Shown here piece by piece: positions 5,318-5,663 of a stretch of DNA of 5,663 nt. Each line of letters starts with the position of its first letter. Position 1 is the stretch's first letter. Source of the DNA: DATDOO01 sp035293245 (GTDB lineage: Bacteria > Pseudomonadota > Gammaproteobacteria > Methylococcales > Methylococcaceae); contig DATDOO010000046.1 in assembly GCA_035293245.1 (NCBI GenBank), forward strand, positions 1-5,663. The letters run 5' to 3'. Under the pieces are notes generated by a model. That model was not told the DNA's origin. It worked only from the letters and a program-made list of their open reading frames with translations, and did no database searches. A program made the position numbers and the translations under genes.

Positions 5318-5502
5318 ATCTGAAAATCAGCCGAGAACAGCCCCAAGATGAAACCGCGAAAACATCGTCGGTACCGTCGATGCGTCGGTACCCCTTAACG
5401 AATCAATCACTTAAGGCCGACGCAAGGAAAAGCCGTTGCGTCGGCAGCTTCGGCATTTGCGTCGGTAACCGCCGCCAGGTGGGCCAGGAATTGAAGAAAT
5501 GA
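5314..5502 (+). CDS. Possible 62-residue peptide gene in repeat copy 1
   Basis: The frame opens at ATG 5314, overlapping the membrane protein stop by ATGA, and ends at TGA 5500-5502. It begins MNLKISREQPQDETAK and ends in GQELKK. The product is polar and basic, with no hydrophobic segment and two Cys eight residues apart (RCVGSFGICVGNRR, 41-54). I know no family that matches. No ribosome site precedes it, so it would rely on coupling. Its last residues (ELKK, then stop) echo the end of the membrane protein (KLKK, then stop), because both are the start of a repeat unit. The frame may instead be chance openness in a structured repeat. Confidence 0.3.
   Translation: MNLKISREQPQDETAKTSSVPSMRRYPLTNQSLKADARKSRCVGSFGICVGNRRQVGQELKK
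5416..5445 (+). repeat. 10-bp perfect hairpin in repeat copy 1 (also at 5601-5630)
   Basis: GCCGACGCAA (5416-5425) pairs perfectly with TTGCGTCGGC (5436-5445) over the 10-base loop GGAAAAGCCG. The same structure lies in copy 2 at 5601-5610/5621-5630. No T-run follows, so it is not a classical terminator. It may be an RNA structural element, a protein-binding site, or a recombination or processing site. Confidence 0.75.
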
Positions 5503-5663
5503 ATCCGCAAAACAGCCGCGAACAGTCCCAAGATGAAACCGCGAAAACATCGTCGGTACCGTCGATGCGTCGGTACCCCTTAACGAATCAATCACTTAAG
5601 GCCGACGCAAGGAAAAGCCGTTGCGTCGGCAGCTTCGGCATTTGCGTCGGTAACCGCCGCCAG
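5499..5663 (+). CDS. Possible second copy of the 62-residue peptide gene (3' end outside window)
   Basis: ATG 5499 overlaps the stop of the previous small frame by ATGA. The frame starts MNPQNSREQSQDETAK and is open to the window edge, 55 codons. It differs from copy 1 by Leu3Pro, Lys4Gln, Ile5Asn and Pro10Ser; every visible residue after position 10 is identical. AGGAA (5486-5490), inside the end of copy 1, is a possible ribosome site 8 bases upstream. Whether it is translated is unknown; the case rests on the repeated overlap. Confidence 0.3.
   Translation, partial: MNPQNSREQSQDETAKTSSVPSMRRYPLTNQSLKADARKSRCVGSFGICVGNRRQ

Larger units (their letters stand above)
5304..5663 (+). repeat. 185-bp tandem direct repeat, two copies (second cut by window edge)
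   Basis: Copy 1 spans 5304-5488. Copy 2 starts at 5489 and runs to the window end (175 of 185 bases seen). Bases 5342-5478 and 5527-5663 are identical over 137 bp. Six substitutions fall in the first 38 bases of the unit (5311, 5321, 5323, 5327, 5334, 5341). Each copy has CGTCGGTACC twice (5366-5375, 5383-5392), related GCGTCGG motifs further on, and a 10-bp perfect hairpin. The unit begins within the last codons of the membrane protein gene. More copies may lie to the right. Confidence 0.95.

Noticed and set aside
5023..5502. Single 159-residue plus-strand protein
   Set aside because: Its first part is a shadow of the membrane protein gene in another frame, with Arg-rich content. Only the part from ATG 5314 is considered, as a possible small gene.
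5407..5595. Minus-strand 62-residue frame across the repeat junction
   Set aside because: It has no ribosome site, no coupling and no motif; openness on both strands is expected in a low-stop repeat.
5304..5663. CRISPR array or integron attC sites
   Set aside because: Units are 185 bp and directly adjacent with no unique spacers, so it is not CRISPR. The hairpin lacks the paired RYYYAAC/GTTRRRY boxes of attC.

Overview
The window looks like part of a high-GC proteobacterial chromosome, most likely gammaproteobacterial. The reasons are the alaS-lysC order, the style of the tRNA genes, and a GTAG-headed repeat pair of the REP/BIME kind. The genus cannot be fixed from this sequence alone. The left part (1 to about 2360) is core chromosome. 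It holds the 3' end of alaS (alanyl-tRNA synthetase), a 180-bp nest of inverted repeats, a complete lysC (aspartate kinase) with a plausible internal start for a regulatory beta subunit, then a consensus promoter driving tRNA-Gly(GCC) and tRNA-Cys(GCA), followed by two terminators.

The right part (about 2362 to 5663) looks like one end of an integrated mobile element. It opens with a minus-strand 3' fragment of tRNA-Met(CAU) (2362-2411), whose 5' half is missing. This is the usual scar of tyrosine-recombinase integration into a tRNA gene. Next comes an AT-rich leader with an 11-bp inverted repeat and short direct repeats, then a full-length tyrosine integrase with all its catalytic residues.

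The integrase is followed without any gap by a HicA-like toxin gene, a HicB-like antitoxin gene and a HigA-like antitoxin gene. Every junction is a 4-base ATGA stop/start overlap, so integrase and addiction genes appear to form one translationally coupled operon. The HigA-like frame is interrupted at its 14th codon by TAA, where the family normally has the Glu of an HPGE motif. An ATG follows directly, so the 86-residue remainder may still be made by restart. No HigB toxin gene lies next to it.

After higA comes a small predicted inner-membrane protein of unknown function (4871-5317). The window ends in a 185-bp tandem direct repeat, with one full copy and a second cut by the window edge. Each unit contains a 10-bp perfect hairpin and an open 62-codon frame. 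Each frame overlaps the gene before it by ATGA, and the unit length of 185 (189 minus 4) is exactly what keeps that overlap. This is the least explained structure in the window. It could be an array of small coupled peptide genes or a non-coding structured repeat that happens to be open.
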